64,000 bases of DNA from Mariniflexile sp044335535 (GTDB lineage: Bacteria; Bacteroidota; Bacteroidia; Flavobacteriales; Flavobacteriaceae), in the NCBI RefSeq assembly GCF_044335535.1, contig NZ_JBIQVZ010000001.1:496001-560000 (forward strand), given 5' to 3'. The translations under genes were made by a program, and so were the position numbers. Positions 25,071 to 33,891 of the stretch are shown here, piece after piece. Position 1 is the first letter of the stretch, and each line of letters begins with the position of its first letter. The notes beneath the pieces are model-generated. The model searched no databases and was not told the DNA's origin. It was given only the letters and a program-made list of their open reading frames with translations.

Positions 25071-26304
25071 ACTAAAAAATCTAGGTCCCGGTCTATTGTT
25101 TGCTGGTGCAGCCATTGGCGTTTCGCACTTAGTACAATCAACACGTGCAGGTGCCGATTTTGGCTTAGGTTTATTATGGGCATTACTTTTAGTAAACATA
25201 TGCAAATACCCGTTTTTTCAATTTGGCCCGCGTTACGCCACTGCAACTGGTGAAAGCTTATTAGATGGTTATAATAAATTAGGAAAAAGTGTTTTGGCAG
25301 TTTATTACATTCTTAATTTAGCCACTATGTTTACCATACAAGCTGCAGTAACCATTGTAACAGCTGGTTTAGCCTCTAGTCTTTTTGGTGGTTTTGAAGC
25401 TTTTCCTATTGGAAACAAAACAATAAACAGCATTGAAATATGGACTGTTATCATACTTTTTATTTGTTTAATTATTTTAACTCTTGGCAAGTACAAACTT
25501 TTAGATAGATTAATGAAAATCATCATCATTACCTTAACTATTAGTACTATTTTAGCAGTAAGCATCGCATTATTAAATAACAACGAACCTCTTTCTTTTC
25601 AACAGATATTACCCACAAACACTATAGAAATAGGGTTTCTCATAGCTTTTATGGGTTGGATGCCCGCACCATTAGATGTTTCGGTATGGCAATCAATTTG
25701 GGCTATTGAAAAAAATGAAGAAACCAAACAATATTCACCTAAATCGGCTTTGTTTGATTTTAATATTGGTTATTTAGGCACCATACTTATAGGCATCGGA
25801 TTTCTACTTTTAGGAACCTTAGTTATGTACCACAGCGGAGAAACCTTTAGCAATTCAGCAAGTGTATTTTCTGGTCAGTTAATAAACATGTACACCCGAA
25901 GTCTTGGTAATTGGGCCTATGTAATCATTGGTGTAGCTGCTTTTACAACCATGTTTAGTACTACTTTAACAACTTTGGATGCGTCGCCAAGAGCCATGGC
26001 AAAAACAACCACCTTGTTATTTAAAAAATCCTCGAAATTCAATTACACGTTTTGGATTGCTTTATTATCTATAGGAACGGTATTCATTTTTCTGTTTTTC
26101 GCTTCCGAAATGGGTTTATTAATTAAAATAGCAACCATTTTATCGTTCATTACCGCACCTTTTTATGCCATTATAAATTACATCTTGATTTCTAGCAAGC
26201 ACACACCAAAAGAATGGCATCCATCAAAAAAACTGCACCTATTAAGTTTATTAGGCATTGCTTTTTTGATAGGATTTAGCGTATGGTATCTCATGTCTTT
26301 ATAA
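25060..26304 (+). CDS. Nramp-related divalent metal transporter, atypical
   Basis: This 414-residue inner-membrane protein has about eleven helices. The N-terminal helix has the Nramp context (LGPGLLFAGAAIGVSHLVQS, then AGADFG and LLW), but the metal-binding DPGN motif of helix 1 is replaced by GVSH. Helix 6 has MGWMPAPLDVS where canonical members have an MPH site. It probably carries a cation other than the usual Mn2+/Fe2+, or works by a different ion coupling. The start is TTG at 25060, overlapping the previous gene by 11 bases. Confidence 0.85.
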   Translation: MITKLKNLGPGLLFAGAAIGVSHLVQSTRAGADFGLGLLWALLLVNICKYPFFQFGPRYATATGESLLDGYNKLGKSVLAVYYILNLATMFTIQAAVTIVTAGLASSLFGGFEAFPIGNKTINSIEIWTVIILFICLIILTLGKYKLLDRLMKIIIITLTISTILAVSIALLNNNEPLSFQQILPTNTIEIGFLIAFMGWMPAPLDVSVWQSIWAIEKNEETKQYSPKSALFDFNIGYLGTILIGIGFLLLGTLVMYHSGETFSNSASVFSGQLINMYTRSLGNWAYVIIGVAAFTTMFSTTLTTLDASPRAMAKTTTLLFKKSSKFNYTFWIALLSIGTVFIFLFFASEMGLLIKIATILSFITAPFYAIINYILISSKHTPKEWHPSKKLHLLSLLGIAFLIGFSVWYLMSL

Positions 26305-26327
26305 GATACTTTTAAAAGAATACTTTG

Positions 26328-26335
26328 TATCTTTG
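26328..26335 (+). promoter_or_regulatory. Candidate -7 box of lipA
   Basis: TATCTTTG lies 18 bases before the ATG at 26354, which supports that start over the TTG at 26333 that the box overlaps. Confidence 0.5.
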
Positions 26336-26353
26336 TGCTTTATTTTTAAAGAC

Positions 26354-27235
26354 ATGGATTCAGAAACCGTTTCAAATATTTTACCGGAAGAACGTCAAGC
26401 TAAACCCAAATGGTTACGTGTAAAACTTCCAACAGGAAAAAAATATACCGAATTAAGAGGATTAGTAGATAAATACAAACTAAACACCATTTGCACCTCT
26501 GGTAGTTGCCCAAATATGGGTGAATGTTGGGGCGAAGGTACTGCTACCTTTATGATTTTAGGAAACATTTGTACCCGTTCTTGTGGCTTTTGTGGTGTAA
26601 AAACCGGCAGACCAGAAACTGTAGATTGGGATGAACCCGAAAAAGTAGCACGTTCTATAAAAATCATGAATATCAAACACGCCGTTTTAACTAGTGTTGA
26701 TAGAGACGATTTAAAAGACATGGGAAGTATTATGTGGTCTGAAACTGTGAAAGCCGTAAGAAGAATGAACCCCGAAACCACTTTAGAAACACTTATCCCC
26801 GATTTTCAAGGCATTGAACAACATATTGATAGAATTATTGATGTCGCTCCGGAAGTGGTATCCCACAATATAGAAACCGTTAGACGTTTAACCCGTGAAG
26901 TACGTATTCAAGCGCAATACGATAGAAGTATGGGGGTTTTAAAATATCTAAAGCAACAAGGACAACGACGCACAAAATCTGGTATTATGCTTGGTTTGGG
27001 AGAAACCCGCGAAGAAGTTATCCAAACGCTTCACGATTTAAAAGCAAATGATGTCGATGTGGTTACTATTGGACAATACCTGCAACCAAGTAAAAAACAT
27101 TTGCCTGTAAAACAATTTATAAATCCAGATCAATTTAAAGAATACGAAGAAATTGGTTTAGAATTAGGCTTTCGCCATGTAGAAAGTAGTGCCCTAGTGC
27201 GTTCTTCATATAAAGCTCAAAAACACATCAATTAG
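26354..27235 (+). CDS. lipA: Lipoyl synthase
   Basis: Radical-SAM enzyme that inserts two sulfurs into octanoyl groups on lipoyl domains. At 293 residues it is of normal length. The auxiliary cluster ligands are in CTSGSCPNMGECW, the radical-SAM cluster in CTRSCGFC, and the C-terminal SSALVRSSYKA holds the serine ligand. The ATG at 26354 (MDSETVSN) is preferred. It is followed two bases later by a GAPDH gene. Confidence 0.97.
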   Translation: MDSETVSNILPEERQAKPKWLRVKLPTGKKYTELRGLVDKYKLNTICTSGSCPNMGECWGEGTATFMILGNICTRSCGFCGVKTGRPETVDWDEPEKVARSIKIMNIKHAVLTSVDRDDLKDMGSIMWSETVKAVRRMNPETTLETLIPDFQGIEQHIDRIIDVAPEVVSHNIETVRRLTREVRIQAQYDRSMGVLKYLKQQGQRRTKSGIMLGLGETREEVIQTLHDLKANDVDVVTIGQYLQPSKKHLPVKQFINPDQFKEYEEIGLELGFRHVESSALVRSSYKAQKHIN

Positions 27236-27237
27236 TT

Positions 27238-28254
27238 ATGATCAATATAGCTATTAATGGGTTTGGTAGAATAGGCAGGCGTGTTTTTAGACTACTTCAA
27301 GATTATAAAGACATTCAAGTTGTTGCCATAAATGATTTAGCCGATGCCAGAACATTAAGCCATTTGCTTAAGTACGATAGTGTTCATGGAGGTTTCAACG
27401 GTGTTGTTTCTCATGACCAAACTCATATTATTGTTAATGATAAAAAAGTGGCGCTGTTAAATCACAAACATCCCAAAGACATCAATTGGAAACCTTTTGA
27501 TGTCGATTTTGTTATTGAATCCACTGGAAAATTTAAAACTAAGTCCGATTTACAAAACCACATAAATAACGGTGCTAAAAGTGTTGTTTTAAGTGTACCA
27601 CCTATTGATGACGCTATTAAAACTATTGTAATGGGTGTAAACGATGAAAGTATTGATGGTACAGAAACCATTATTTCCAACGCCTCGTGTACCACTAACA
27701 ATGCAGCGCCAATGATTGACGTTATAAATAAACTTTGCGGCATCAACCAAGCATACATTACTACGGTTCATTCCTATACCACAGACCAAAGTTTACACGA
27801 CCAGCCACATAGAGATCTACGTAGGTCTCGTGCTGCAAGCCAATCCATTGTACCTACTACTACTGGAGCAGCAAAAGCCTTAACAAAAATATTTCCTCAA
27901 CTATCTGATGTTATTGGAGGTTGTGGTATTAGGGTACCTGTAATAAATGGTTCTTTAACAGATATCACTTTTAATGTAAAAAAGAGCGTATCAATAGAAA
28001 CCATTAATAATGCGTTTAAAGAAGCAGCTGAAAATCAATATAAGGGTATTATAGAATACACCGAAGACCCTATCGTTTCTATTGACATTGTTGGTAACAC
28101 ACATTCTTGTATTTTCGATTCTGATATGACATCGGTTATAGGAAATATGGTAAAAATAATAGGTTGGTACGATAATGAAACTGGCTATTCTAAAAGAATA
28201 ATTGACTTAATATGTAATTTATCGAGGAAAAAGTATGTTTTGTCGATAAAATAA
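27238..28254 (+). CDS. gap: Glyceraldehyde-3-phosphate dehydrogenase, type I
   Basis: This 338-residue NAD(P)-dependent glycolytic enzyme has the Rossmann start INGFGRIGRRVFRLL, the catalytic cysteine in SNASCTTNNAAP near residue 150, the histidine in TTVHSYTTDQ, RAASQSIVPTTTGAAKA, and C-terminal WYDNETGYSKRI. It lies two bases after lipA, an unusual partner, so cotranscription is likely but a functional link is not evident. Flavobacteria often have a second GAPDH, so this may be a paralogue. Confidence 0.95.
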   Translation: MINIAINGFGRIGRRVFRLLQDYKDIQVVAINDLADARTLSHLLKYDSVHGGFNGVVSHDQTHIIVNDKKVALLNHKHPKDINWKPFDVDFVIESTGKFKTKSDLQNHINNGAKSVVLSVPPIDDAIKTIVMGVNDESIDGTETIISNASCTTNNAAPMIDVINKLCGINQAYITTVHSYTTDQSLHDQPHRDLRRSRAASQSIVPTTTGAAKALTKIFPQLSDVIGGCGIRVPVINGSLTDITFNVKKSVSIETINNAFKEAAENQYKGIIEYTEDPIVSIDIVGNTHSCIFDSDMTSVIGNMVKIIGWYDNETGYSKRIIDLICNLSRKKYVLSIK

Positions 28255-28255
28255 T

Positions 28256-28263
28256 TATATTTG
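28256..28263 (+). promoter_or_regulatory. Candidate -7 box of the histidine kinase gene
   Basis: TATATTTG, 18 bases before the ATG at 28282. It overlaps the end of the GAPDH-kinase spacer. Confidence 0.45.
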
Positions 28264-28281
28264 TCTGTAATATTTAATTAA

Positions 28282-30519
28282 ATGTCCCATATTAAAAACT
28301 ATATATATATTGCATTAATGCTTTTAAGCATGACGGTTTCATCACAAAAAAACATAAGTGATGATCCCGAATTGATTCAAAACAGCATTGACTATCACAT
28401 TTCGCAAGCACAAACCGAGTTGGAAAACTTCAACTACTTCAAAGTGCAAAAAAATCTTGATGAAGCTTTAAGCTTAGCCGAACAATCAGACAACAAAAAA
28501 AGTATTGGTATTATTTACGCCATTAAAGGCAGGCTTCAACTTAGCATAGATGAAAGTGATAAGGCTATAAAATCGCTTACAAAAGCCATCGAAGTTCAAC
28601 GTCTTATAAACGACAACATCAACCTAGGGAATTCGTATAAAATATTTGGTGATGTTTATATTACAAAAAAAGATTACAGCCAAGCTTTAGATTACTACCG
28701 TTCAGCAAAGTCTAAGTTTGAAGAAGAATCTTTAAACGCAGAATTGGCAGATGTACTTTTAAGCGAAGGCAAAACATACTTTAAGCTAAAAAACTATAAA
28801 AAAGCCAGAGATATTATAGAGCAATCTTTAGCATTAGCAAAAAAAGACGATTTATTAAAAACGCAAAGCGATGCTTTAATTTCCCATAGTTTAGTGCATA
28901 CCAGGTTAAACCACAACGAAAAAGCATTAACCTATGCTCTTGAGGGTGTTAAGCTCGCAACCAATAATAATTTCACAAGCATTCTTAATAATGGGTATTT
29001 GGCTTTAAGTGAAATTTATAATAACATACAAGACTATAAATCGTCAAGAGACTATTTAGACGCATATGTTAAACTTTCAGATTCTCTAACTAATTTAAAA
29101 CGTGCAAATTCTTCAAAAGATCAAGAAACACAATATCTATTAAATGATGCTCTAGAGAAAAACAACGAAATGTTTCAAAAATTAGAGAAAGCGGAAGATG
29201 ATAATAGTTTAAGTACCCTAATTTCAATTTTAAGTGTTGCCTTAATTACCATCTTATCTTTATTAACGCTGTCGCTTTATAAAAACAACAACATCAGGCT
29301 AAAAACAAATAATATGCTTCATAAAAAAAATGGAGAACTTATTATTGCCAAAGAAAAAGCAGAATTAGCGTCAAAAACCAAAGCAAACTTTCTATCTACT
29401 GTAACACATGAGTTAAGAACACCACTATATGCCGTAACTGGTTTAAGCAATATGTTACTGGAAGAAAACCCCAAACCAGAACAAGTTCAGCATTTAAAAT
29501 CGTTGAAATTTTCGGGTGATTACTTACTGACTTTTATTAACGATATTCTTCAAATTAATAAAATTGAAGCCAATAAAGTAGATATTGAGCCAGAACCATT
29601 CAATTTAAAAAAGAAAATAAACAATATCATTTTAGCCTTAAATAATTCGGCACAGGATAACAATGTTAAAATTCATTTTGAATATGATAAAAATTTACCT
29701 GAAAACTTTATAGCCGACCAACTAAAAATATCTCAAATACTTATTAATTTAATAGGAAACTCCATCAAGTTTACCAAAGACGGTGATATCTGGATTAGAA
29801 TTTACAAAATTGAGGAAAAAGGCAAAATTTACACCTTACGTTTTGAAGTTGAAGACAATGGTATTGGTATAAGCCAAGAAAAACAAGACAATATGTTTGA
29901 AAGTTTTTCTCAAGGTTCTATTCAAATCAACAGAAAATATGGAGGTACAGGTTTAGGACTTTCCATAGTAAAAGGCTTAATAGATATTTTGAAAGGAAAA
30001 ATATATGTGAAAAGTGAGCTTGAAAAAGGCACAACATTCTATTTTGAAATTCCTTTAGAATACACCTCTATTGAAGAAGCTAAAGAAACTAAAACAAAAT
30101 ATTTTAGTGGTAATGCCAGTGATTTGGATTTAACAAATGTTAAGATTCTGGTGGTTGAAGACAACAAAATCAACCAAATGATTACCAAAAAGATTTTAAC
30201 CAAGATGTCTCTTAAATGCGATATTGTGGATAATGGTGAAGATGCCGTAGAAATGATTAAAACCAATAAATACGACATTGTATTAATGGATATACACATG
30301 CCAGGTATTAGCGGTATTGAAGCTACAAAAATTGTGAGATCGTTTGACAAAGAACAAATCATTTTTGCCTTAACCGCTGTTACCATTGAAGACAAAATGC
30401 ACGAATTTGAAGAAGCTGGTTTTACCGATATTATTCCAAAACCATTTAAACAAGAAGAGTTTGAGAAAAAACTTTACAATGCATTGGCTTCAAAAAGCAA
30501 CAGCTCTACAACAACTTAA
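28282..30519 (+). CDS. Hybrid sensor histidine kinase with TPR sensor
   Basis: This 745-residue inner-membrane protein has a signal sequence, about six tetratricopeptide repeats (residues 35-280, for instance GNSYKIFGDVYITKKDYSQALDYYRSAK) in the periplasm, one membrane helix near 312-332, then a HisKA domain with the phospho-histidine in THELRTP (about 376), HATPase with NLIGNSIKF, DNGIGI and GTGLGLSIV, and a receiver domain with the acceptor in VLMDIHMPG (about 670). There is no output domain, so it needs a phosphorelay partner or acts locally. Its end overlaps the convergent lpxK gene by four bases. Confidence 0.93.
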   Translation: MSHIKNYIYIALMLLSMTVSSQKNISDDPELIQNSIDYHISQAQTELENFNYFKVQKNLDEALSLAEQSDNKKSIGIIYAIKGRLQLSIDESDKAIKSLTKAIEVQRLINDNINLGNSYKIFGDVYITKKDYSQALDYYRSAKSKFEEESLNAELADVLLSEGKTYFKLKNYKKARDIIEQSLALAKKDDLLKTQSDALISHSLVHTRLNHNEKALTYALEGVKLATNNNFTSILNNGYLALSEIYNNIQDYKSSRDYLDAYVKLSDSLTNLKRANSSKDQETQYLLNDALEKNNEMFQKLEKAEDDNSLSTLISILSVALITILSLLTLSLYKNNNIRLKTNNMLHKKNGELIIAKEKAELASKTKANFLSTVTHELRTPLYAVTGLSNMLLEENPKPEQVQHLKSLKFSGDYLLTFINDILQINKIEANKVDIEPEPFNLKKKINNIILALNNSAQDNNVKIHFEYDKNLPENFIADQLKISQILINLIGNSIKFTKDGDIWIRIYKIEEKGKIYTLRFEVEDNGIGISQEKQDNMFESFSQGSIQINRKYGGTGLGLSIVKGLIDILKGKIYVKSELEKGTTFYFEIPLEYTSIEEAKETKTKYFSGNASDLDLTNVKILVVEDNKINQMITKKILTKMSLKCDIVDNGEDAVEMIKTNKYDIVLMDIHMPGISGIEATKIVRSFDKEQIIFALTAVTIEDKMHEFEEAGFTDIIPKPFKQEEFEKKLYNALASKSNSSTTT

Positions 30520-31520
30520 CAAGCAGCAAAATCTTTTATAAGCTTATTTAAAATGGGCGCATTGCTTATTGTAACGGTAATGGGCAAATAAAACAATTTG
30601 TCTTTTAAAATTTCATGTTGCTTTAATCTCATAAAGTCCTTTTCGGTAGTTAGAATAAGCTTTTTTTTCTCTAAAGCTAAAATATCCTGTTGCGTAAACT
30701 CATAGTGGTCTTTAAAGTTTAAATGATCGAACTGTAAACCTTTTTTATTTAAAAATTCGACCAGGGGATTTGCATTCGCTATACCAGTTACCAAAGTAAA
30801 ATCAGTTACAGTATCTAAACTTTTTTTGCTTTCTAATGAAATAATATCATTTGAATAGTTTATTGAACTAAAAAAAACTTGCTGATGTGCTTCGGGAGCT
30901 ATCTTCTTTAAAAAATCACTTTGCGCTTCGCTGCTAAAATTATCAGGGCATTTGCTAACCACAATAATGTTTGCTCGTTTTGCACCACTTCGAGGCTCCC
31001 GTAAATTACCTGTTGGCAAAACATAATCAGAAAAATACGGATTGCTATAAGTAGTAAGCAAAATATTCAACCCCGCTTTTACTTTTCTATGTTGAAAGGC
31101 ATCATCTAATAAAATAACCTTTGGCACATTATCAAGTTGTTTTAATTGCTTAATGCCATTAGCTCTATCGGCATCAACAGCCACAAGAATATCATTCTTA
31201 AACTTATTGTAAAATTGAAATGGCTCGTCTCCAATAGATTCTGCAGTAGAAAATTCATTTGCTAATTGAAACCCTTTTGTCCTTCGTTTATAACCCCTGC
31301 TTAACGTAGCAACTTTACAATCATCCTTCAACAAATCAATTAAATATTCAATCATGGGTGTTTTTCCCGTTCCGCCAACGCTTAAATTTCCAACGCATAT
31401 CACAGGAAAATTATATGAAGTCGATTTTTTTATGCCCAAATCATACAACCTATTTCTTACACTGGTTATCGCATAATATATTGGTACAAAAGGAAACGAT
31501 ATGCTTCTAATTAATTTCAT
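30516..31520 (-). CDS. lpxK: Tetraacyldisaccharide 4'-kinase
   Basis: Phosphorylates the 4' position of lipid A disaccharide in outer-membrane synthesis. At 334 residues it has the N-terminal membrane helix, the P-loop VGNLSVGGTGKTPMIEYL, LSRGYKRRTKGF, ILLDDAFQHRKV and VSKCP. A class-1 leader hairpin lies 24 bases upstream of the start. It is convergent with, and overlaps by four bases, the histidine kinase gene. Confidence 0.95.
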   Translation of the reverse strand: MKLIRSISFPFVPIYYAITSVRNRLYDLGIKKSTSYNFPVICVGNLSVGGTGKTPMIEYLIDLLKDDCKVATLSRGYKRRTKGFQLANEFSTAESIGDEPFQFYNKFKNDILVAVDADRANGIKQLKQLDNVPKVILLDDAFQHRKVKAGLNILLTTYSNPYFSDYVLPTGNLREPRSGAKRANIIVVSKCPDNFSSEAQSDFLKKIAPEAHQQVFFSSINYSNDIISLESKKSLDTVTDFTLVTGIANANPLVEFLNKKGLQFDHLNFKDHYEFTQQDILALEKKKLILTTEKDFMRLKQHEILKDKLFYLPITVTISNAPILNKLIKDFAAC

Positions 31521-31544
31521 CTGTTTATATCATTGTTTTAATTT

Positions 31545-31607
31545 GGTCAGATGGAACGCCCTTAATAATTATCTTTACGTGTGAATGTAATTCTCATGGG
31601 TGTTTCA
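31545..31607 (-). promoter_or_regulatory. Class-1 (T1) leader hairpin 5' of lpxK
   Basis: On the minus strand: TGAAACACCC ... GGGCGTTCCATCTGACC, then a 24-base A/T spacer and the ATG. GTG AAA CAC CCA TGA at the start reads as a four-codon ORF. The loop keeps ATTCACAC but has lost the CGAGG part. Confidence 0.72.
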
Positions 31608-31717
31608 CATATTTATAGTTATTGCTTTTCATAGGCCAGATACAACATCTAAATAGCAAATATTAAATGGTGTAAATTTATAGTTATTGATGTTTCATCT
31701 TAGCGAAAATAATATTT

Positions 31718-31725
31718 TATCTTTG
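31718..31725 (+). promoter_or_regulatory. Candidate -7 box of the NIF3-family gene
   Basis: TATCTTTG, 18 bases before the ATG at 31744. It argues against the upstream ATG at 31687. Confidence 0.5.
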
Positions 31726-31743
31726 ATACAAACAAATTTATTC

Positions 31744-32838
31744 ATGATAGTTCAAGACGTCATTAACCATTTAGAAGAATTAGCACCTCTAGCTTACGCC
31801 GAAGATTTTGATAACGTAGGGCTTTTAGTTGGCAACAAAAACGCAAAAATAACAGGTATTTTGGTTACTTTAGATACACTTGAAGCTGTTGTAGATGAAG
31901 CCATCAACGAAAAATGCAACCTCATTGTAAGCTTCCACCCCATTATTTTTAAAGGACTAAAAAAATTAACGGGCAAAAGTTATGTAGAACGTGTGGTTAT
32001 GAAAGCCATAAAGCACGACATTGCCATTTATAGCATACACACCGCTTTAGACAATACCATACAAGGTGTGAACGATATGATTTGCAACACATTAGGACTA
32101 ACAAACAAACGCATCCTTATTCCGCAAAACGAAACCATCAAAAAATTAATCACTTACGTCCCAAAAGATGAAGCAGAACAACTTAGAACGGCTTTATTTA
32201 GTACTGGCGCAGGTGCAATTGGCAATTATTCTAACTGTAGTTTTAACGTAGAAGGCTACGGCACTTTTAAAGGTAATGAAAACACCAACCCCACAAAAGG
32301 CAACAAAGGCAGTTTACATACAGAAGCTGAAACAAAAATTTCCATCACATTTCCTAAGCATTTAGAACCTCAAGTGGTTCAAACTTTATTTAAAGCCCAT
32401 TCATACGAAGAAGTAGCCTACGAGGTAACCACTTTAGAGAATAAAAATCAGCAAATTGGCATGGGAATGATTGGTGAATTAGAAGATTCTATGAACGAAT
32501 TAGAGTTTTTAGCCTTTTTAAAAAATAAAATGAACACCAAATGCATCAGGCATTCATCATTTTTAAATAAAAAAATAAAAAAAATTGCCGTATTGGGTGG
32601 CTCGGGTAGTTTTGCCATAGAAGCCGCTAAAGCCTCTGGTGCTGATGCTTTTATAACTGCCGATTTAAAATATCACGACTTTTTTACTGCCGAAAACAGC
32701 ATTCTTTTAGCCGATGTTGGACATTATGAAAGTGAGCAATTCACAAAAAATCTTTTAGTAGCATATCTTACAAAAAAAATTACTAATTTTGCAATCATTT
32801 TATCAAAGACAAATACAAATCCTGTTAAGTATTTTTAA
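31744..32838 (+). CDS. NIF3-like dinuclear metal-centre protein
   Basis: This 364-residue member of the NIF3/YqfO family has a conserved dimetal site: AEDFDNVGLLVG, VSFHPIIFKGLKKL, YSIHTALDN near the N-terminus and DVGHYESEQF near the C-terminus. A YqfO-type insertion (about residues 130-240, KLITYVPKDEAEQLRTALFS) is present. The family is often listed as GTP cyclohydrolase I type 2, but its biological role is unsettled. The start at 31744 is supported by the -7 box and homologue length. The next gene follows three bases after the stop. Confidence 0.9.
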   Translation: MIVQDVINHLEELAPLAYAEDFDNVGLLVGNKNAKITGILVTLDTLEAVVDEAINEKCNLIVSFHPIIFKGLKKLTGKSYVERVVMKAIKHDIAIYSIHTALDNTIQGVNDMICNTLGLTNKRILIPQNETIKKLITYVPKDEAEQLRTALFSTGAGAIGNYSNCSFNVEGYGTFKGNENTNPTKGNKGSLHTEAETKISITFPKHLEPQVVQTLFKAHSYEEVAYEVTTLENKNQQIGMGMIGELEDSMNELEFLAFLKNKMNTKCIRHSSFLNKKIKKIAVLGGSGSFAIEAAKASGADAFITADLKYHDFFTAENSILLADVGHYESEQFTKNLLVAYLTKKITNFAIILSKTNTNPVKYF

Positions 32839-32841
32839 AGT

Positions 32842-33624
32842 ATGGCCAAAACTAAAGAATTAACTGTTGAAGAGCGTTTAAGAGCGTTATACGATTTACA
32901 ACTTATCGATTCTCGTATAGACGAAATAAGAAATGTTCGCGGAGAACTTCCATTAGAAGTACGCGATTTAGAAGATGAAGTTGCTGGACTAACCACTAGA
33001 TTAGAAAAATTAGTTTCAAGTTTAGAAGTAGTAGATAATGATATCATTTCTAAAAAGAATCAAATTGAAGAGTCTAAATCTTTGATTAAAAAATATAGTG
33101 AGCAACAAAAAAATGTTAGAAATAACAGAGAATTTAATTCTTTAACAAAGGAAGTTGAATTTCAAGAATTGGAAATTGAATTAGCTGAAAAACACATTAA
33201 AGAATTTAAAGCACAAATAGAGCAGAAAAAAGTTGTTATTTCTGAAACTAAAGAGCGTTTAAAAGAGCGTGAAAATCACTTAAAGCACAAAAAAGGTGAA
33301 TTAGACGCTATTTTAGCAGAAACTGAAAAAGAAGAACAAGCTTTGATTGGAAAATCTAAAGAATACCAAGAGCAAATTGAAGAGCGTTTGGTTGCTGCTT
33401 ACAACAGAATTCGTAAAAATGTAAAAAATGGTTTAGCAGTTGTACCTATTGAAAGAGGTGCTTCAGGAGGATCTTTCTTTACTATTCCACCACAAATTCA
33501 AGTTGAAATTGCAGCTCGTAAAAAAGTTATTACCGATGAGCATAGTGGTCGTATTTTAGTCGATGCGCAATTAGCTGAAGAACAAAAAGAAAAAATGGAA
33601 AAATTATTTGCTAAATTAAGCTAA
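32842..33624 (+). CDS. Coiled-coil protein of the DUF164 / C4 zinc-ribbon family, ribbon cysteines lost
   Basis: This 260-residue protein has a long antiparallel coiled coil (about residues 30-185, with NNREFNSLTKEVEFQELEIE, the family's most conserved part). The C-terminal domain would normally hold four zinc-binding cysteines in 'C.GC...C..CGRIL'. Here the region reads SGGSFFTIPPQIQVEIAARK and DEHSGRILVD, with no cysteine, so zinc binding is lost. Homologues accompany nif3 genes, as here. The role is unknown; interaction with ribosome or nucleic acid has been suggested for relatives. Confidence 0.88.
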   Translation: MAKTKELTVEERLRALYDLQLIDSRIDEIRNVRGELPLEVRDLEDEVAGLTTRLEKLVSSLEVVDNDIISKKNQIEESKSLIKKYSEQQKNVRNNREFNSLTKEVEFQELEIELAEKHIKEFKAQIEQKKVVISETKERLKERENHLKHKKGELDAILAETEKEEQALIGKSKEYQEQIEERLVAAYNRIRKNVKNGLAVVPIERGASGGSFFTIPPQIQVEIAARKKVITDEHSGRILVDAQLAEEQKEKMEKLFAKLS

Positions 33625-33646
33625 GTAATTACCAACAATATAGTTT

Positions 33647-33676
33647 AAAGCCTTCACAAATGTGAAGGCTTTTTTA
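33647..33676 (+). terminator. Rho-independent terminator
   Basis: GCCTTCACA / TGTGAAGGC stem with a two-base loop and T6 tail, 26 bases after the 33624 stop. Confidence 0.88.
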
Positions 33677-33736
33677 TTTTATGGTTTTTGGATTTTTTTT
33701 TAAGGTCTTGGAAATTTATTCGTCTAACAAAAAAAC

Positions 33737-33797
33737 ATGAAGTCGCCATTAGCAAGCTGTTTGTTGCAAACACCAATAAATAAAGGCGATACCATAT
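33737..33797 (+). promoter_or_regulatory. Class-2 (T2) leader hairpin, first of a tandem 5' of msrA
   Basis: ATGAAGTCGCC pairs with GGCGATACCATAT (six or more base pairs). It is followed three bases later by a class-1 element. From its ATG a 24-codon ORF runs through both elements and ends at the MKHP-stop of the second. Confidence 0.65.
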
Positions 33798-33799
33798 AT

Positions 33800-33865
33800 A
33801 TGAAACACCCATAAAAATGGCATTCACACACACGAGGTTGATTATTCAGGGTGTTCCATCTGACC
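33800..33865 (+). promoter_or_regulatory. Class-1 (T1) leader hairpin 5' of msrA
   Basis: TGAAACACCC / GGGTGTTCCA arms, nine pairs of ten, with ATTCACACACACGAGG in the loop and TCTGACC after the stem. The spacer to the msrA ATG is 26 bases and contains ATTAAAACAATAAATTAT. Confidence 0.78.
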
Positions 33866-33891
33866 AAATTAAAACAATAAATTATAAATAG

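Noticed and set aside
33737..33865. Known riboswitch (SAM or methionine related) before msrA
   Set aside because: The same element precedes lpxK, apbE and other unrelated genes, and I see no SAM-I, SAM-II or similar core sequence.
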